DNA of 64,000 nucleotides. Origin: Arenimonas donghaensis DSM 18148 = HO3-R19 (GTDB lineage Bacteria > Pseudomonadota > Gammaproteobacteria > Xanthomonadales > Xanthomonadaceae). The DNA lies in contig NZ_AVCJ01000001.1 in NCBI RefSeq assembly GCF_000743535.1, forward strand, positions 248,001 through 312,000. Direction: 5' to 3'. The notes beneath the pieces are model-generated. The model made no database searches. It was not told the origin of the DNA and worked only from the letters and a program-made list of their open reading frames with translations. This document shows positions 1 through 11,327 of the stretch, piece by piece. How positions within the stretch are numbered: the first letter of the stretch is position 1; each line of letters begins with the position of its first letter. Made by a program: the position numbers and the translations under genes.

Positions 1-125
1 GTCGGGGAAAGGCTCGACGTCCCCGGCATGCAGGGCCGGCCAGGCCTTCTTGAGCTTGTCGCCGGCGTAGTCGAACGACTTGTCGGGGTGGGGGAAACGG
101 GCCCATGCGGTTTTCTTGGCGGCCA
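1..125 (-). CDS. Hypothetical protein, N-terminal part only (truncated by window edge)
   Basis: Reading leftwards from an ATG at 125 there is an open frame that runs off the window, giving about 41 residues beginning MAAKKTAWARFPHPDKSF. The sequence is rich in Lys, Ala, Pro and Trp and has no signal peptide or membrane segment. I do not recognise the family. It is divergent from the small basic protein at 271. The natural residue composition and the clean run to the edge make it likely to be coding, but function cannot be assigned. Confidence 0.55.
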
Positions 126-270
126 TGCCGATGCTCCTGCGCGTCAGGCAGCCAGCATCGCCCGAGCCACGCCGGCCCGCAAGCCGGCCCACTAGTGTGA
201 AAGCTCGGGTCGCAGCGACCACACTGGCCTTCGACACGGGGCCTTCCGCCCCCCGACAGTGAGGCACGCC

Positions 271-615
271 ATGACCCGCCAGACCCCCAATCGTCGTCGC
301 AAGGCCCAGATCGAAGTCAACCCGCGCACCCTGCTGCTCGCCGGCCTGGGCGCCGCGGTGCTCGCCCGCAAGCAGGCCCGCCGTTCGCTCGACGCCGTCG
401 CCGGCAACGCCGACCTGCTGCGCGAGCGCGCCGAAGCCGCCGCCTGCGAGGCCGGCCGCCAGGTCGCCCGCCTGCGCACCCAGGCCGAAGCCTTCGCCGA
501 ACGCGCCCAGGCCGAATTCGAGCAGCGCTTCGTCGCAGGCAAGACCACCAGGAAGGCAGGTGCCCGCCGCGCCCAGCGCGCCACCGCGCCGCGCAGCCGC
601 CGCAAGCGCGCCTGA
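271..615 (+). CDS. Small, very basic hypothetical protein
   Basis: This 114-residue protein starts at the ATG at 271, which has a GTGAGG ribosome-binding stretch just upstream; an in-frame ATG at 259 is less well placed. It has a basic N-terminus, a short Ala/Gly/Leu-rich stretch, a central helix rich in Ala, Arg and Glu that could form a coiled coil, and an Arg/Lys-rich tail. Such a composition suggests an abundant nucleic-acid- or surface-associated small protein, but that is inference; no family is recognised. A strong intrinsic terminator follows 32 bases after the stop, so it is probably a single-gene unit. Confidence 0.65.
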   Translation: MTRQTPNRRRKAQIEVNPRTLLLAGLGAAVLARKQARRSLDAVAGNADLLRERAEAAACEAGRQVARLRTQAEAFAERAQAEFEQRFVAGKTTRKAGARRAQRATAPRSRRKRA

Positions 616-647
616 CACCAGACTCTCTATCCCGTCAGTGGGACTTC

Positions 648-680
648 AACGCCCCGGCTTCGCAGCCGGGGCGTTTTTTT
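648..680 (+). terminator. Intrinsic terminator of the small basic protein gene
   Basis: A perfect 12-bp stem (648-659 with 664-675) closes a TCGC tetraloop and runs into seven Ts ending at 680. The T-tract is only on the plus strand, so it terminates the gene ending at 615. The stop codon of the opposing DUF1244 gene lies in the tract. Confidence 0.92.
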
Positions 681-969
681 ATCCGCGGTGCCGGGTGGCT
701 TCGAAGGCCGCCAGCTGCTCCGGCGTGGCCTCGCGCTGGTGCAGGCGCTTGAATTCCGCGAAAGGCATGCCGTACACGTGTTCGCGGGCCTGGTCGCGGT
801 CCATCGCGACGCCGGCCTCCCCGGCGGCCTCGCGCAGCCAGTCGGCCAGGCAGTTGCGGCAAAAGCCCGCCAGGATCATCAGGTCGATGTTCTGTACTTC
901 GGTGCGTTCGCGCAGGTGGGCAAGCAGGCGCCGGAAGGCGGCGGCTTCAAGGGCAGTCGTGTCATTCAT
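679..969 (-). CDS. DUF1244 family protein
   Basis: This 96-residue cytoplasmic protein starts at the ATG at 969 ([12 protein letters not shown]); a longer frame exists upstream but would overlap the folD promoter region. It carries the DUF1244 hallmarks: [11 protein letters not shown], then [17 protein letters not shown] with two Cys, and [18 protein letters not shown] near the end. The family is short, widespread in Alpha- and Gammaproteobacteria and of unknown function; the conserved Cys pair suggests metal or redox chemistry but this is unproven. It is divergent from folD, with 37 bases between the starts. Confidence 0.88.
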   Translation of the reverse strand: MNDTTALEAAAFRRLLAHLRERTEVQNIDLMILAGFCRNCLADWLREAAGEAGVAMDRDQAREHVYGMPFAEFKRLHQREATPEQLAAFEATRHRG

Positions 970-1006
970 GTGGCGGTACCGGGTGGGGTTCGGGGATAAT
1001 CGTGCC

Positions 1007-1882
1007 ATGAGCGCCCGCATTCTCGACGGCAAGGGCATTGCCGATACCCTCCTGGTCGACCTCGCGCAGCGCGTGAAAGCCCGGCTGGCCGCCGGAAAGT
1101 GCGCGCCAGGCCTGGCGGTCGTGTTGGTGGGGGCGGATCCGGCCTCGGCGGTTTACGTGCGCAACAAGCGCCGGGCGGCGAAGAAGGTCGGCATCCGCGC
1201 CGTCGACTTCGACCTGCCGGCCGCTGCCTCCGATGCCGAGCTGGCCGCGCTGATCGATCGCCTCAACGCCGATCCGGACATCCACGGCATCCTGGTGCAG
1301 CTGCCGCTGCCGGGGAACCGGGACGCCAGCTGGCTGATCAATCGCATCGACCCGCGCAAGGACGTGGACGGATTCCACCCGGAAAACGTCGGCCACCTGG
1401 CCCTGCGCCAGTTCGGCCTGCGACCCTGCACGCCACGCGGCATCACCACTTTGCTGGCCTACACCGACCAGCCGGTTCGCGGTCGCAGCGCCACCATCGT
1501 CGGCGTCAGCAACCACGTCGGCCGGCCGATGGCGCTGGAACTGCTGATCGCCGGTTGCACCACCACCAGCTGCCACAAGTTCACGCCGCAGGACGTACTG
1601 CGTCGCCATGTCGGCGAGGCCGATATCCTGGTGGTCGCGGTCGGACGGCCCGGCATCGTGCCCGGGGAGTGGGTCAAGCCCGGCGCCGTGGTCATCGACG
1701 TCGGCATCAACCGGCTCGATGACGGCCGCCTGGTCGGCGACGTCGGTTTCCAGGCCGCCGCCGAGCGGGCCAGCTGGATCACCCCGGTGCCCGGCGGCGT
1801 CGGCCCGATGACCGTGGCGACGCTGATGCAGAACACGCTGGAAGCCGCCGAAGCGCTCGACGCCGCGCAATCGTCACGCTGA
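1007..1882 (+). CDS. folD: Bifunctional methylenetetrahydrofolate dehydrogenase / methenyltetrahydrofolate cyclohydrolase
   Basis: FolD oxidises 5,10-methylene-THF with NADP+ and hydrolyses methenyl-THF to 10-formyl-THF, supplying one-carbon units for purine and formyl-Met synthesis in the cytoplasm. The 291-residue length is typical. Visible signatures are [18 protein letters not shown] with the catalytic Lys, the [12 protein letters not shown] motif, [12 protein letters not shown], the nucleotide-binding [15 protein letters not shown] and the C-terminal [18 protein letters not shown]. The start follows a GC-rich stretch containing GGATAAT. The folate product feeds the purine pathway that guaB and guaA complete further on, but they are not in one operon. 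Confidence 0.97.
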   Translation: MSARILDGKGIADTLLVDLAQRVKARLAAGKCAPGLAVVLVGADPASAVYVRNKRRAAKKVGIRAVDFDLPAAASDAELAALIDRLNADPDIHGILVQLPLPGNRDASWLINRIDPRKDVDGFHPENVGHLALRQFGLRPCTPRGITTLLAYTDQPVRGRSATIVGVSNHVGRPMALELLIAGCTTTSCHKFTPQDVLRRHVGEADILVVAVGRPGIVPGEWVKPGAVVIDVGINRLDDGRLVGDVGFQAAAERASWITPVPGGVGPMTVATLMQNTLEAAEALDAAQSSR

Positions 1883-1899
1883 GCCGGCACACTGGGCCC

Positions 1900-2790
1900 A
1901 TGTCCGACCCCGTGCACCCGACCCGCCTGCTCCGGATGATCGCCGCCAGCGTCGTCCTGCTGGTGCTGGCCGGCTGCGCCGCGGTCGTGGGCCGGGCAGG
2001 GGACCGGTTCGCGCATGACCTGGGCGCCGCCGTCTACGACAGCAACGATCCTGCAACGGTCCGCGATGGCCTGCCGGCCTACCTGTTGCTGCTCGACGCC
2101 CTGGTCCAGGGGCAGGCGCCGGGCAAGGCCGCCAACGCGCCGCTGCTTTTCGCCGCCGCCAGCCTCAATGGCGCCTACGCCGGCAGCTTCACCGGCGACG
2201 ACACGCTGCGGGCGCAGCGCCTGTCGGAAAAGTCCCTCGATTACGCCCGGCGCGGCACCTGCCTGCGCGATGCCGGCCTGTGCCAGGCCATGGCCGGCCC
2301 GGTCGAACCCTTCGAGGCCGAGGTGGCCGCGGCCGGCGTCGACGACGTGGACACCCTGTACGCGCTCGGTGCCGCCTGGGCAGGCTACCTGCAGGCCCAT
2401 CGCGACGACTGGGGCGCGATCGCCGAACTGCCCAAGATCCAGGCCCTGCTCGAACGGGTGGTGGCCCTGGACCCCGGCCACGACCGGGGCATGGCGCGGG
2501 TCTACCTGGGGGTGCTGCACTCGCTGCGGCCGGAAGCCGTCGGTGGCCGCCCCGACATCGGCCGTGGCCACTTCGAAGCGGCCATCGCCCAGTCAGGCGG
2601 CCGCAACCTCTACGCCAAGGTGCTGATGGCGGAAACCTATTCCCGGCTGGTGTTCGACCAGGCGCTGCACGACCGGCTGCTGGCCGAGGTCCTGGCCGCT
2701 GATCCCGCCGAACCGGGTTTTACCCTGATGAACGTGCTGGCCCAGGAGCGTGCGCATGCGCTGGTGGCCAGCGGCAAGGACTTTTTCTGA
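1900..2790 (+). CDS. TRAP transporter accessory lipoprotein, TatT family
   Basis: This 296-residue protein has a signal peptide ending in a lipobox (LVLAGC), so it is probably a lipoprotein. The rest is alpha-helical and TPR-like, with repeated Ala/Leu-rich helices and motifs such as ALLERVVALDPGHDRGMARVYLGVL, as in TatT proteins that form trimers with periplasmic TRAP binding proteins. It lies 17 bases after folD and 13 bases before a DctP-type binding protein, followed by DctQ and DctM subunits. This TatT-P-Q-M order supports the assignment. The ligand is unknown. Confidence 0.88.
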   Translation: MSDPVHPTRLLRMIAASVVLLVLAGCAAVVGRAGDRFAHDLGAAVYDSNDPATVRDGLPAYLLLLDALVQGQAPGKAANAPLLFAAASLNGAYAGSFTGDDTLRAQRLSEKSLDYARRGTCLRDAGLCQAMAGPVEPFEAEVAAAGVDDVDTLYALGAAWAGYLQAHRDDWGAIAELPKIQALLERVVALDPGHDRGMARVYLGVLHSLRPEAVGGRPDIGRGHFEAAIAQSGGRNLYAKVLMAETYSRLVFDQALHDRLLAEVLAADPAEPGFTLMNVLAQERAHALVASGKDFF

Positions 2791-2803
2791 TCCGGGAGTC
2801 GCC

Positions 2804-3790
2804 ATGTTCCGCCTGCTGCTGACCTGCCTGCTGCTCGCGTCCTCGTGGTCCGCCGCGGCCCAGGTGCTCAAGATCGCCACCCTGGCTCCCGAGGGGTCGG
2901 CCTGGATGCGCGAACTGCGCGCCGCCGCCGACGAAGTCGGGCAGGGCAGCAACGGCCGGATGCAGGTGAAGTTCTACCCCGGCGGCGTCATGGGCAACGA
3001 CGCCGTCGTGCTGCGCAAGATGCGCCTTGGGCAGCTGCAGGGGGGCGTGCTCACGTCCAGCGAGCTGTCCCTGGTCTATCCGGACGCGCCGGTCTACAGC
3101 CTGCCTTTCATGTTCGACGACTGGGACGACGTGCAGCGCGCCCGTGCCGCCGTCGACCCGCTGCTGGCCAAGGGTTTCCAGGAACGTGGCCTGCGCATGC
3201 TGGGCGTGTCCGGCGTCGGCTTCGCCTACCTGATGGGTGACCGCCCGCTGCGCGACCGGGGCGACGTCGCGGGCATCAAGTTGTGGGTGCCGCAGAACGA
3301 CGTCATCGCCATCCGCACTTTCGAGGCCGCCGGCATCAGTCCGATCCCGCTGCCCATCGGCGACGTCTTCACCAGCCTGCAGACCGGCATGGTGGACACG
3401 GTGGCCAACACCCCGAGCGGCGCCATCGCGCTGCAGTGGCACGGCAAGCTCGGGCACATGGTGGACCTGCCGCTGACCTTCGTCATCGGTTACCTCGTGC
3501 TCGACGAGAAGGCCTGGAAGCGGCTCTCCCCGGCGGACCAGCAACTGCTGGCGACGGCCTTTGGCAACGCCGCGACGCGCATGGATGCCACCGTCAAGCG
3601 CGACAACCTGGCCGCGCTCGAGGCCTTGAAGAAGCAGGGCATGCAGGTCAACGCCCTGGCGCCCGAAGAAGCCGCGCGCTGGCGTGCCGCCGGTGCCGGC
3701 GTGGTCGCCGACATGGAGGCCAGGGGTGAACTCTCGCCCGTGGTCATGACCGCCCTGCGGCGCGCCCTGGCCGGGTCCGGGGACGACTGA
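2804..3790 (+). CDS. TRAP transporter periplasmic substrate-binding protein (DctP family)
   Basis: The 328-residue protein begins with a cleavable signal peptide (MFRLLLTCLLLASSWSAAAQ) followed by VLKIATLAPEGSAWM, the usual N-terminal beta strand of DctP proteins that pair with TatT. Further typical features are the GGVMGNDAVVLRKMRLGQL region, SLPFMFDDWDDV and the long hinge helix region with QTGMVDTVANTP. It should capture an organic ligand in the periplasm and deliver it to the DctQM permease. The start at 2804 follows GGGAG. Substrate cannot be told from sequence. Confidence 0.93.
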   Translation: MFRLLLTCLLLASSWSAAAQVLKIATLAPEGSAWMRELRAAADEVGQGSNGRMQVKFYPGGVMGNDAVVLRKMRLGQLQGGVLTSSELSLVYPDAPVYSLPFMFDDWDDVQRARAAVDPLLAKGFQERGLRMLGVSGVGFAYLMGDRPLRDRGDVAGIKLWVPQNDVIAIRTFEAAGISPIPLPIGDVFTSLQTGMVDTVANTPSGAIALQWHGKLGHMVDLPLTFVIGYLVLDEKAWKRLSPADQQLLATAFGNAATRMDATVKRDNLAALEALKKQGMQVNALAPEEAARWRAAGAGVVADMEARGELSPVVMTALRRALAGSGDD

Positions 3791-3793
3791 GGC

Positions 3794-4279
3794 ATGAGCC
3801 GCGCCTGGGTCCGGCGCCTGCACCAGGCGGAGGACGTACTGCTGGCGTCCTTGCTGGGATCCTTGCTGCTGCTGTCGCTGGCACAGATCGCGCTGCGGCT
3901 TTTTTTCGACACCGGCCTGGCCTGGGCTGAACCGGTCGGCCGCGCCGGCGTGCTCTGGCTGGCGCTGCTGGGCGCCCTGGGCGCCACCCGCCGCCATCGC
4001 CACATCGCCATCGACGCCTTGCCGCGCCTGCTGCCGCCCGGGGCGCGGCGGGTGGCCTGGGCGGTGGCGCAGGCCTCGACGGCGGTGCTCTGCGCCGGCA
4101 TGGCCTGGCTGGGCTGGGGACTGGTGCAGCTCGAGCGCGAGATGCCCTTGCCCTTCGTCGCCGGCGTGCCCAGTTGGGTGCCGATGCTGGCGCTGCCGCT
4201 TGGCTTTGGCCTGATGGCGCTGCGTTTCGCGATCGCCGCCGCGGCGCCGCCGCCAGCGCCGATGGATTCGACGTCATGA
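3794..4279 (+). CDS. TRAP transporter small permease, DctQ family
   Basis: A 161-residue integral membrane protein with four predicted hydrophobic segments (roughly residues 18-37, 48-66, 87-110, 127-150), as in DctQ subunits. It sits 3 bases after the binding protein, and its stop overlaps the ATG of the large permease (ATGA), so the pair should be translated together. It acts in the inner membrane as the small subunit of the sodium- or proton-coupled TRAP complex. Confidence 0.9.
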   Translation: MSRAWVRRLHQAEDVLLASLLGSLLLLSLAQIALRLFFDTGLAWAEPVGRAGVLWLALLGALGATRRHRHIAIDALPRLLPPGARRVAWAVAQASTAVLCAGMAWLGWGLVQLEREMPLPFVAGVPSWVPMLALPLGFGLMALRFAIAAAAPPPAPMDSTS

Positions 4280-5556
4280 GCCTGGGCCTGGGCCTGCTGC
4301 TGATCGCCCTGCTGGCGGCGCTGGGCAAGCCGCTGTTCGCGGTGATCCTGGCCGTGGCCCTGCTGGGCTTTCACCTGGCCGGCTACGACCTGATGGTGGT
4401 GGCGGTCGAGGTCTACCGCCTGGGCGACCTGCCCGGGCTGGTGGCGATCCCGCTGTTCACCCTGGCGGGATACCTGCTGGGCGAAAGCGGGGCACCCGGC
4501 CGGCTGGTCCGGCTGTCGAACGCGCTGCTGGGCTGGTTGCCCGGCGGCCTGGCGATCGTGGCCATCGTCGCCTGCGCGCTGTTCACCGCCTTCACCGGGG
4601 CCTCGGGCGTGACCATCGTCGCGCTCGGCGCGTTGCTGTACCCGGCGCTGCGTGAGGCGGGCTATTCCGAGCGCTACAGCCTGGGCCTGGTTACTTCGGC
4701 GGGCAGCCTGGGCCTGCTGTTCGCGCCGTCGCTGCCGCTGATCGTCTACGGCTTCGTGGCCGGGCAAGTGGGTGGGCCGACGCCGGTGACCATCCCCGAT
4801 TTGTTCCTGGCCGGGCTGCTTCCGGGCCTGCTGATGATCGCGATGCTGTCGGCCCATGCGATGTGGGCGGGGCGGGGCCTGGCCAGTGCCCGCCGTGGCT
4901 TCGACGGCCGGGAACTGCGGCAGGCGCTGAAGGAGTGCGCCTGGGAGCTGCCGCTGCCGGTGATCGTGCTGGGCGCGATCTATTCGGGAGCGCTCGCCGC
5001 CAGTGAAACCGCAGCTGTTACAGCACTTTATGTGTTCATCGTAATTGTTTGTATAAAAAGGGAAATAAGCTGGTCGAAACTGCCTGGCGTGATGGCCGAA
5101 TCGATGCGCCTGGTCGGCGCCATCCTGATGATCCTGGCCGCGGCGCTGGCACTGTCGAACTGGCTGGTGGACCAGCAGGTGCCGACCCGGCTGTTCGAGT
5201 GGATCAGCCGGCACGTGGACAGCCCGTGGGTATTCCTGGGCCTGCTGAACCTGTTCCTGCTGGCCGTGGGCATGCTGCTGGACATCTTCTCGGCCATCGT
5301 CATCCTGGCGCCGCTGCTGATCCCGGTCGCCGCGGCCTTCGGCATCCACCCGGTGCACCTGGGCATCGTGATGCTGGCCAACCTGCAGCTGGGCTACTTC
5401 ACGCCGCCGGTCGGCATGAACCTGTTCATCGCCGCCTACCGCTTCTCCAAGCCCATCGGCACCCTGGTCCGGGCCTGCCTGCCGTTTTTCCTGGTGCTGG
5501 GGCTGGCGGTCGCGCTGCTGACCTGGTGGCCGGCCTTGAGCCTGGCGTTGCTGTAG
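4276..5556 (+). CDS. TRAP transporter large permease, DctM family
   Basis: The 426-residue protein has the multi-spanning layout of DctM, with AIPLFTLAGYLLGESG early, FTGASGVTIVALG in the middle and AVGMLLDIFSAIVILAPLLIPVAAAFGI followed by LQLGYFTPPVGMNLF near the end. It forms the transport channel with DctQ. Its ATG overlaps the DctQ stop. One oddity: codons at about 5008-5070 (within ETAAVTALYVFIV...KREIS) are strikingly AT-rich, about 37 percent GC by hand count, although the encoded motif is normal. A long palindrome follows the stop. Confidence 0.93.
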   Translation: MSLGLGLLLIALLAALGKPLFAVILAVALLGFHLAGYDLMVVAVEVYRLGDLPGLVAIPLFTLAGYLLGESGAPGRLVRLSNALLGWLPGGLAIVAIVACALFTAFTGASGVTIVALGALLYPALREAGYSERYSLGLVTSAGSLGLLFAPSLPLIVYGFVAGQVGGPTPVTIPDLFLAGLLPGLLMIAMLSAHAMWAGRGLASARRGFDGRELRQALKECAWELPLPVIVLGAIYSGALAASETAAVTALYVFIVIVCIKREISWSKLPGVMAESMRLVGAILMILAAALALSNWLVDQQVPTRLFEWISRHVDSPWVFLGLLNLFLLAVGMLLDIFSAIVILAPLLIPVAAAFGIHPVHLGIVMLANLQLGYFTPPVGMNLFIAAYRFSKPIGTLVRACLPFFLVLGLAVALLTWWPALSLALL

Positions 5557-7122
<1,566 letters not shown>

Positions 7123-7131
7123 TCCGACCCC

Positions 7132-8696
<1,565 letters not shown>

Positions 8697-8700
<4 letters not shown>

Positions 8701-9179
8701 AACCCGACTTCTCCGCCCAGGACACCGCCTGGATGCAGCAGGCCCTGGCGCTGGCCCGGCAGGCCGAAGCCGAGGGTGAGGTCCCGGTCGGCGCGGTGCT
8801 GGTCGGCCCGGACGGCGAATGCCTCGGCAAGGGCTGGAACCGCAACATCGCCGAGCATGATCCGACCGCACACGCGGAAATCGTCGCCATGCGCGAAGCC
8901 GGGCGGGCGCTTGGCAACCATCGCCTGGTCGGCTGCACCCTCTACGTGACGTTGGAGCCCTGTGCCATGTGTGCGATGGCCATGGTCCATGCGCGCCTGG
9001 CCCGGGTGGTCTACGGCGCCAAGGACCCCAAGACCGGCGCCGCCGGCAGCGTCTTCGACCTGCTGACCGATTCGCGACACAACCATCGACTCACCGCCCA
9101 GGGCGGGTTGCTGGGCGAAGAGGCGGGGCAGCGCCTGACCGACTATTTCCGCCGCAAGCGGGCCAGGCCGGGGCTCTGA
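8697..9179 (+). CDS. tadA: tRNA-specific adenosine-34 deaminase
   Basis: TadA deaminates A34 of tRNA-Arg(ACG) to inosine. The 160-residue protein has the cytidine-deaminase zinc site: H59-A-E61 with the proton-shuttling Glu, and PCAMC with Cys89 and Cys92. [10 protein letters not shown] and the [20 protein letters not shown] substrate loop are typical of TadA. The ATG at 8697 overlaps the guaA stop; a GTG two codons upstream is an alternative. It is the last gene of the guaBA-tadA unit. Confidence 0.96.
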
Positions 9180-9180
9180 C

Positions 9181-9648
9181 TCAGTCGCTGCGTCCGCGAC
9201 GGGACATTTCGATGTCCAGTTCGGCATCGAAATTGCGCACCGCCATCACCACTTCCAGGCCCATGAACAGGCTGGCCGCCAGCATGCTCAGCACGCCGGC
9301 GATCGCCAGCACGGTCGGGGCCAGGCCCATCCGGAAGCCGCTGAAGGCGTCCGCGGCCAACGCCAGGCTGGTGCCGACGAAGCAGCCCAGGGACACGTAG
9401 AGCATCACGCAGGCGCGCATCACATGGGTGGCGCGCGCCCGGTGGCGACGAATCTGCACCTCCAGCACGGCCCGGTGTTCGGTGGCCGTGGACTCCCACT
9501 GTCCCAGCACGCTGCGCAGGCGATCGACCACGCGCGCCAGCCGGTTGTTGGCCGAGATCAGCAGCGAGCCGGTAGCGGCCATCAGCAGGGCAGGGGCCAG
9601 CATCGAGGACAGGATGCGGTAGTGGTCGAGGTTGTCGAGCGGGAACAT
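9181..9648 (-). CDS. DUF2721 family membrane protein
   Basis: This 155-residue protein, read from the ATG at 9648, starts [37 protein letters not shown] and has three hydrophobic segments with the conserved [11 protein letters not shown] and [18 protein letters not shown] stretches of the DUF2721 family. Function is unknown. It converges on tadA with one base between the stop codons and is divergent from orn (66 bases). The longer upstream frame crosses into orn and is rejected. Confidence 0.85.
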   Translation of the reverse strand: MFPLDNLDHYRILSSMLAPALLMAATGSLLISANNRLARVVDRLRSVLGQWESTATEHRAVLEVQIRRHRARATHVMRACVMLYVSLGCFVGTSLALAADAFSGFRMGLAPTVLAIAGVLSMLAASLFMGLEVVMAVRNFDAELDIEMSRRGRSD

Positions 9649-9714
9649 GGGCGGGCCTGGCGGCGTGTGGGTGCGCGGTATGATGCCGGCTTCGCCACCT
9701 TCACGGCCACCCGC

Positions 9715-10290
9715 ATGCCCGCCAGTCCGAACAACCTGATCTGGATCGACCTGGAAATGACCGGCCTGGACCCGGACACCGATTCGGTCATCGAGATCGC
9801 CACCCTGGTCACCGACAGCCAGCTCAACATCCTGGCCGAAGGCCCCGAACTGGCCATCCGGCACCCGCTGGCGCGGCTCGAGGCGATGGACGACTGGAAT
9901 CGGGGCACGCACACCCGCTCGGGGCTGTGGCAGCGGGTGCTCGACAGCGAGATCACGATGGCCCAGGCCGAGGCACTGACGATTGCCTTCCTGGCCGACT
10001 GGGTGCCGGCGGGGAAGTCGCCGATCTGCGGCAACTCCATCTGCCAGGACCGACGCTTCCTGGTGCGGCACATGCCGCGCCTGGAACGTTATTTCCACTA
10101 CCGCAACCTGGACGTCTCCACGCTCAAGGAATTGTCGCGGCGCTGGTCGCCGCAGGTGTTGGCGGGCGTGGAGAAGGTCGGGGCGCATACCGCGCTTTCC
10201 GATATCCGCGAATCGGTGAAGGAGCTGGCGCATTACCGCCGGCACATGGGCCGGCTCGGCGGGCTGCCGGAGGCAGGCGACGGCGCCTGA
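9715..10290 (+). CDS. orn: Oligoribonuclease
   Basis: Orn is a 3'-5' exonuclease that degrades dinucleotides, including pGpG from c-di-GMP turnover. The 191-residue protein shows the DEDDh residues: D and E in [11 protein letters not shown], the D in the [12 protein letters not shown] region, and H and D in [12 protein letters not shown]. The start [14 protein letters not shown] fits the family. A possible -10 (TATGAT, 9679-9684) lies upstream. It converges on the mechanosensitive channel gene. Confidence 0.97.
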   Translation: MPASPNNLIWIDLEMTGLDPDTDSVIEIATLVTDSQLNILAEGPELAIRHPLARLEAMDDWNRGTHTRSGLWQRVLDSEITMAQAEALTIAFLADWVPAGKSPICGNSICQDRRFLVRHMPRLERYFHYRNLDVSTLKELSRRWSPQVLAGVEKVGAHTALSDIRESVKELAHYRRHMGRLGGLPEAGDGA

Positions 10291-10298
10291 GCCCCGGC

Positions 10299-11327
10299 TC
10301 AGTCCTTGGGGTCGGAGACCAGCCGCACCTGCGGCGATTCGAGCACCTTGCCGTCCTGGCCGTGGTGGTAGATGTGCAGGTCGCGCTGCGGGAACGGGAT
10401 GGAGATGCCGATCTCGCCGAAGTTGCGGTGCACGGCTTCCTTGAGGTCGCTGCCGGTGGCGATGTAGTCCGGGGTTTGGGTCCAGGCCCGCAGCACCAGG
10501 TCCACGCTCGACTCGCCCAGCCCGGTGACCAGCACCTGCGGTTCGGGGTCCTTGAGCACCTTCTCATGCCCGTGCGCCAGCGCCATCAGCGCTTCCCGGG
10601 CCTTCTTGATGTCGTCGTCGTAGCCGATGCCGATGGCCAGGTCGATGCGACGCTGCCCGCGCGCCGTGTAATTGATGATGGGCGCCGTGGTGATTTCGCT
10701 GTTGGGCAGCACGATGTCGTGGTTCTGGTAGGCCCGCAGCACCGTCTGGAAGATGCCGACGCGCTCGACCACGCCTTCTTCGCCGGCGGCCTGCACCGCG
10801 TCGCCGGCCCGGAACGGCCGCAGCACGATCAGCATCACGCCGGCGGCGATGTTCGACAGGGAATCCTTCAGCGCCAGGCCGATCGCCAGGCCGGCGGCAC
10901 CGAGCACCGCCAGCAGGGACGTGGTCGGCACGCCGATCGCATCGAGCACCGCCACGAACACCACCACCAGGCCAACGACACGCACCAGGTTGCCCAGGAA
11001 GTTGCGCAGGATTTCTTCCATGCCCGAGCGCACCATCACCCGGTCGGCGCCTCGCACCAGCAGCTTGATCAGGAACCAGCCAACCAGGCCAACGGCAATC
11101 GCCAGCATGACCTTCACGGCCCAGGGCGGCATGTTGAGCAGGTCGGCCAGCTGCGATTCGACGCCGTCTATCCGTGACGCCGCACGCGCCGCGGCGTCCG
11201 CGGCCTCCGCGGCCTCACTGGCCGATTCGGCGGCCTGCTCGACGGTCCCGGCCGCATCGGCGCTGGCCGCGGCGGCCTGGGAGGGGGTGGATGGATCGTT
11301 CGTCGGGGCAGGGGTCGCCTGGGTCAT
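10299..11327 (-). CDS. Small-conductance mechanosensitive channel, MscS family
   Basis: The 342-residue protein has an Ala/Glu-rich N-terminal region (about 50 residues), then three membrane segments and the MscS pore helix LLAVLGAAGLAIGLALKDSLSNIAAG, followed by the beta domain (VVERVGIFQTVLRAYQNHDIVLPNSEI) and C-terminal cage. It should relieve turgor on osmotic downshock at the inner membrane. The ATG at 11327 shares one base with the ppsA stop (TGATG), so it is probably translated from the ppsA message, an unusual pairing. Confidence 0.93.
   Translation of the reverse strand: MTQATPAPTNDPSTPSQAAAASADAAGTVEQAAESASEAAEAADAAARAASRIDGVESQLADLLNMPPWAVKVMLAIAVGLVGWFLIKLLVRGADRVMVRSGMEEILRNFLGNLVRVVGLVVVFVAVLDAIGVPTTSLLAVLGAAGLAIGLALKDSLSNIAAGVMLIVLRPFRAGDAVQAAGEEGVVERVGIFQTVLRAYQNHDIVLPNSEITTAPIINYTARGQRRIDLAIGIGYDDDIKKAREALMALAHGHEKVLKDPEPQVLVTGLGESSVDLVLRAWTQTPDYIATGSDLKEAVHRNFGEIGISIPFPQRDLHIYHHGQDGKVLESPQVRLVSDPKD

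Noticed and set aside
3490-5358. A 622-codon minus-strand frame across the TRAP genes
   Set aside because: Antisense shadow: Gln/Arg/His-rich repeats, no recognisable domain; dctP, dctQ and dctM are well supported.
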